Below, piece after piece: positions 32,852 through 33,647 of a DNA stretch of 33,647 nucleotides; the first letter of the stretch is position 1; each line of letters starts with the position of its first letter. Made by a program: the position numbers and the translations under genes. This DNA is from RGIG1995 sp045126815 (GTDB lineage: Bacteria > Bacillota > Clostridia > Oscillospirales > CAG-272), in NCBI GenBank assembly GCA_045126815.1, contig JBGVPD010000064.1:1-33647 (forward strand), in the 5' to 3' direction. The notes below the pieces were generated by a model. The model did no database searches, had not been told where the DNA came from, and worked only from the letters and a program-made list of their open reading frames with translations.

Positions 32852-33647
32852 CTAAAGTTGCTTATTTATTTTATTATCAACGTACTCAGAACAAAGAGGT
32901 AACATCAATATAATCGGTACCATCTGCAAAGAATATAAAGACGGGTTCAAAACAGACGATATTATAAAAACCCACATAATTATATTGAAACATTTCTTCA
33001 TCTCACCATCTCGCAAGCTCGTCTTTATATTTCTATACAGACAAATAAAGTATGAAGAAATAACAACAAATCCCATTAAACCAAAATTACCGAGAAGGTC
33101 TAAAAACTCACTATGACCGCCCACTTTTGCACCCGGTATGCCTATTCCACCGAATATTGGATACTTTTTAAAAGTATCAATTGACCATATCATTCTTGCA
33201 AATCTGCCTCCCTCACCCTCGTAAGTTCCTGCAGTTTCAAAAGTCTTTACCATATATCCAAATTCATCCATCTTTTGGCTTATAGTTTCAGAATATGATA
33301 TCTTCTTTGACAAATCAATTATACCCTGTCCAACTTGCTCGTGGAAAACAAGAATAGCCACTATACCGGCAATCAACAAAAATGATAACATTTTATTTTT
33401 ACTACCAACGAACAAAGCAATCGCAAGTATCAATAAAACCAAAGCCGTCGCATACGCTGCCATTACTATAAACACTGTACACAACACTAACAAAATAAAC
33501 GTAACTTTGTTTTTTACACTGTGTTCTTTAAAGGTTCTTCTCATAAATAAACTGATAGTTATAACCGATATACCACCGTAAACCGCATCAAATCCACCGA
33601 TAGCATTCAAAATGTCGTACGGGCTTTTTTCCAGTACACTTGTCGCC
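32852..33647 (-). CDS. Wzy/O-antigen ligase-type polymerase, 5' end off window
   Basis: The reading frame is open to the window edge (its first readable residues are ATSVLEKSPYDILNAIGG), so it is the C-terminal ~264 residues of a larger protein; a TTG-initiated shorter frame is not needed. It has several membrane segments and an outer loop with GEGGRFARMIWSIDTFKKYP and GGHSEFLDLLGNFGLMGF, the pattern of Wzy/WaaL proteins. It would polymerise repeat units outside the membrane and is the first visible gene of the operon. Confidence 0.85.
   Translation of the reverse strand, partial: ATSVLEKSPYDILNAIGGFDAVYGGISVITISLFMRRTFKEHSVKNKVTFILLVLCTVFIVMAAYATALVLLILAIALFVGSKNKMLSFLLIAGIVAILVFHEQVGQGIIDLSKKISYSETISQKMDEFGYMVKTFETAGTYEGEGGRFARMIWSIDTFKKYPIFGGIGIPGAKVGGHSEFLDLLGNFGLMGFVVISSYFICLYRNIKTSLRDGEMKKCFNIIMWVFIISSVLNPSLYSLQMVPIILMLPLCSEYVDNKINKQL

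Overview
The window looks like chromosomal DNA from an AT-rich, Gram-positive, endospore-forming Clostridia-type bacterium, probably an uncultured Oscillospirales-like gut lineage. The evidence is a sporulation protease of the SpoIVB family, a Clostridia-type tmRNA, consensus sigma-A promoters, many hairpin-plus-T-run terminators, and a giant secreted protein with a duplicated C-terminal module. The genus is inference; the other points are read from the sequence.

1-4107: the 3' part of a tmRNA gene (ssrA) runs off the left edge. Its last 12 bases recur at 4059-4070, and a strong terminator follows that second copy. This is the footprint of an element integrated in the tmRNA 3' end, about 3.85 kb long. 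It carries two convergent genes, an AIPR-family protein with a PD-(D/E)xK-like N-terminus and a Fic-family protein with a winged-helix tail, and no integrase. A ~130-bp imperfect palindrome lies just outside its right end.

4437-6719: a short-chain dehydrogenase, a small protein with 14 cysteines, a four-helix-bundle (S23/Avd-like) gene, a ~200-bp nested array of hairpins directly upstream of that gene's promoter, and a CAU tRNA with a perfect consensus promoter.

6763-14143: an AraC-type regulator is divergent from a lipoprotein (NlpC/P60-like), a NodB-type deacetylase and an AEC transporter. Next come a VanY-like protein that has lost most catalytic residues and a SpoIVB protease. A 44-residue peptide gene follows the giant gene described next.

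14174-21083: one 2266-residue secreted protein (LamG-like, metallophosphoesterase, long beta-helix with VYGGS-type repeats, two C-terminal modules), with its own promoter.

21226-33647: a single minus-strand surface-polysaccharide operon whose promoter is off the window. In transcription order it encodes a Wzy-type polymerase (cut by the window edge), a GT4 glycosyltransferase, a hexapeptide acyltransferase, a Wzx flippase, a DUF115/GT42-like transferase, a CMP-sugar synthetase, a DRE-TIM aldolase fused to a DUF115-like domain, a PfkB-type sugar kinase, CapE, CapF, a PglD-like acyltransferase and CapG. CapE/F/G should make UDP-N-acetyl-L-fucosamine. The aldolase, kinase, cytidylyltransferase and transferase together suggest a CMP-activated 2-keto sugar acid built without a NeuB-type synthase, which I consider one of the most interesting candidates here, along with the hairpin array plus four-helix-bundle gene and the integrase-less tmRNA island.
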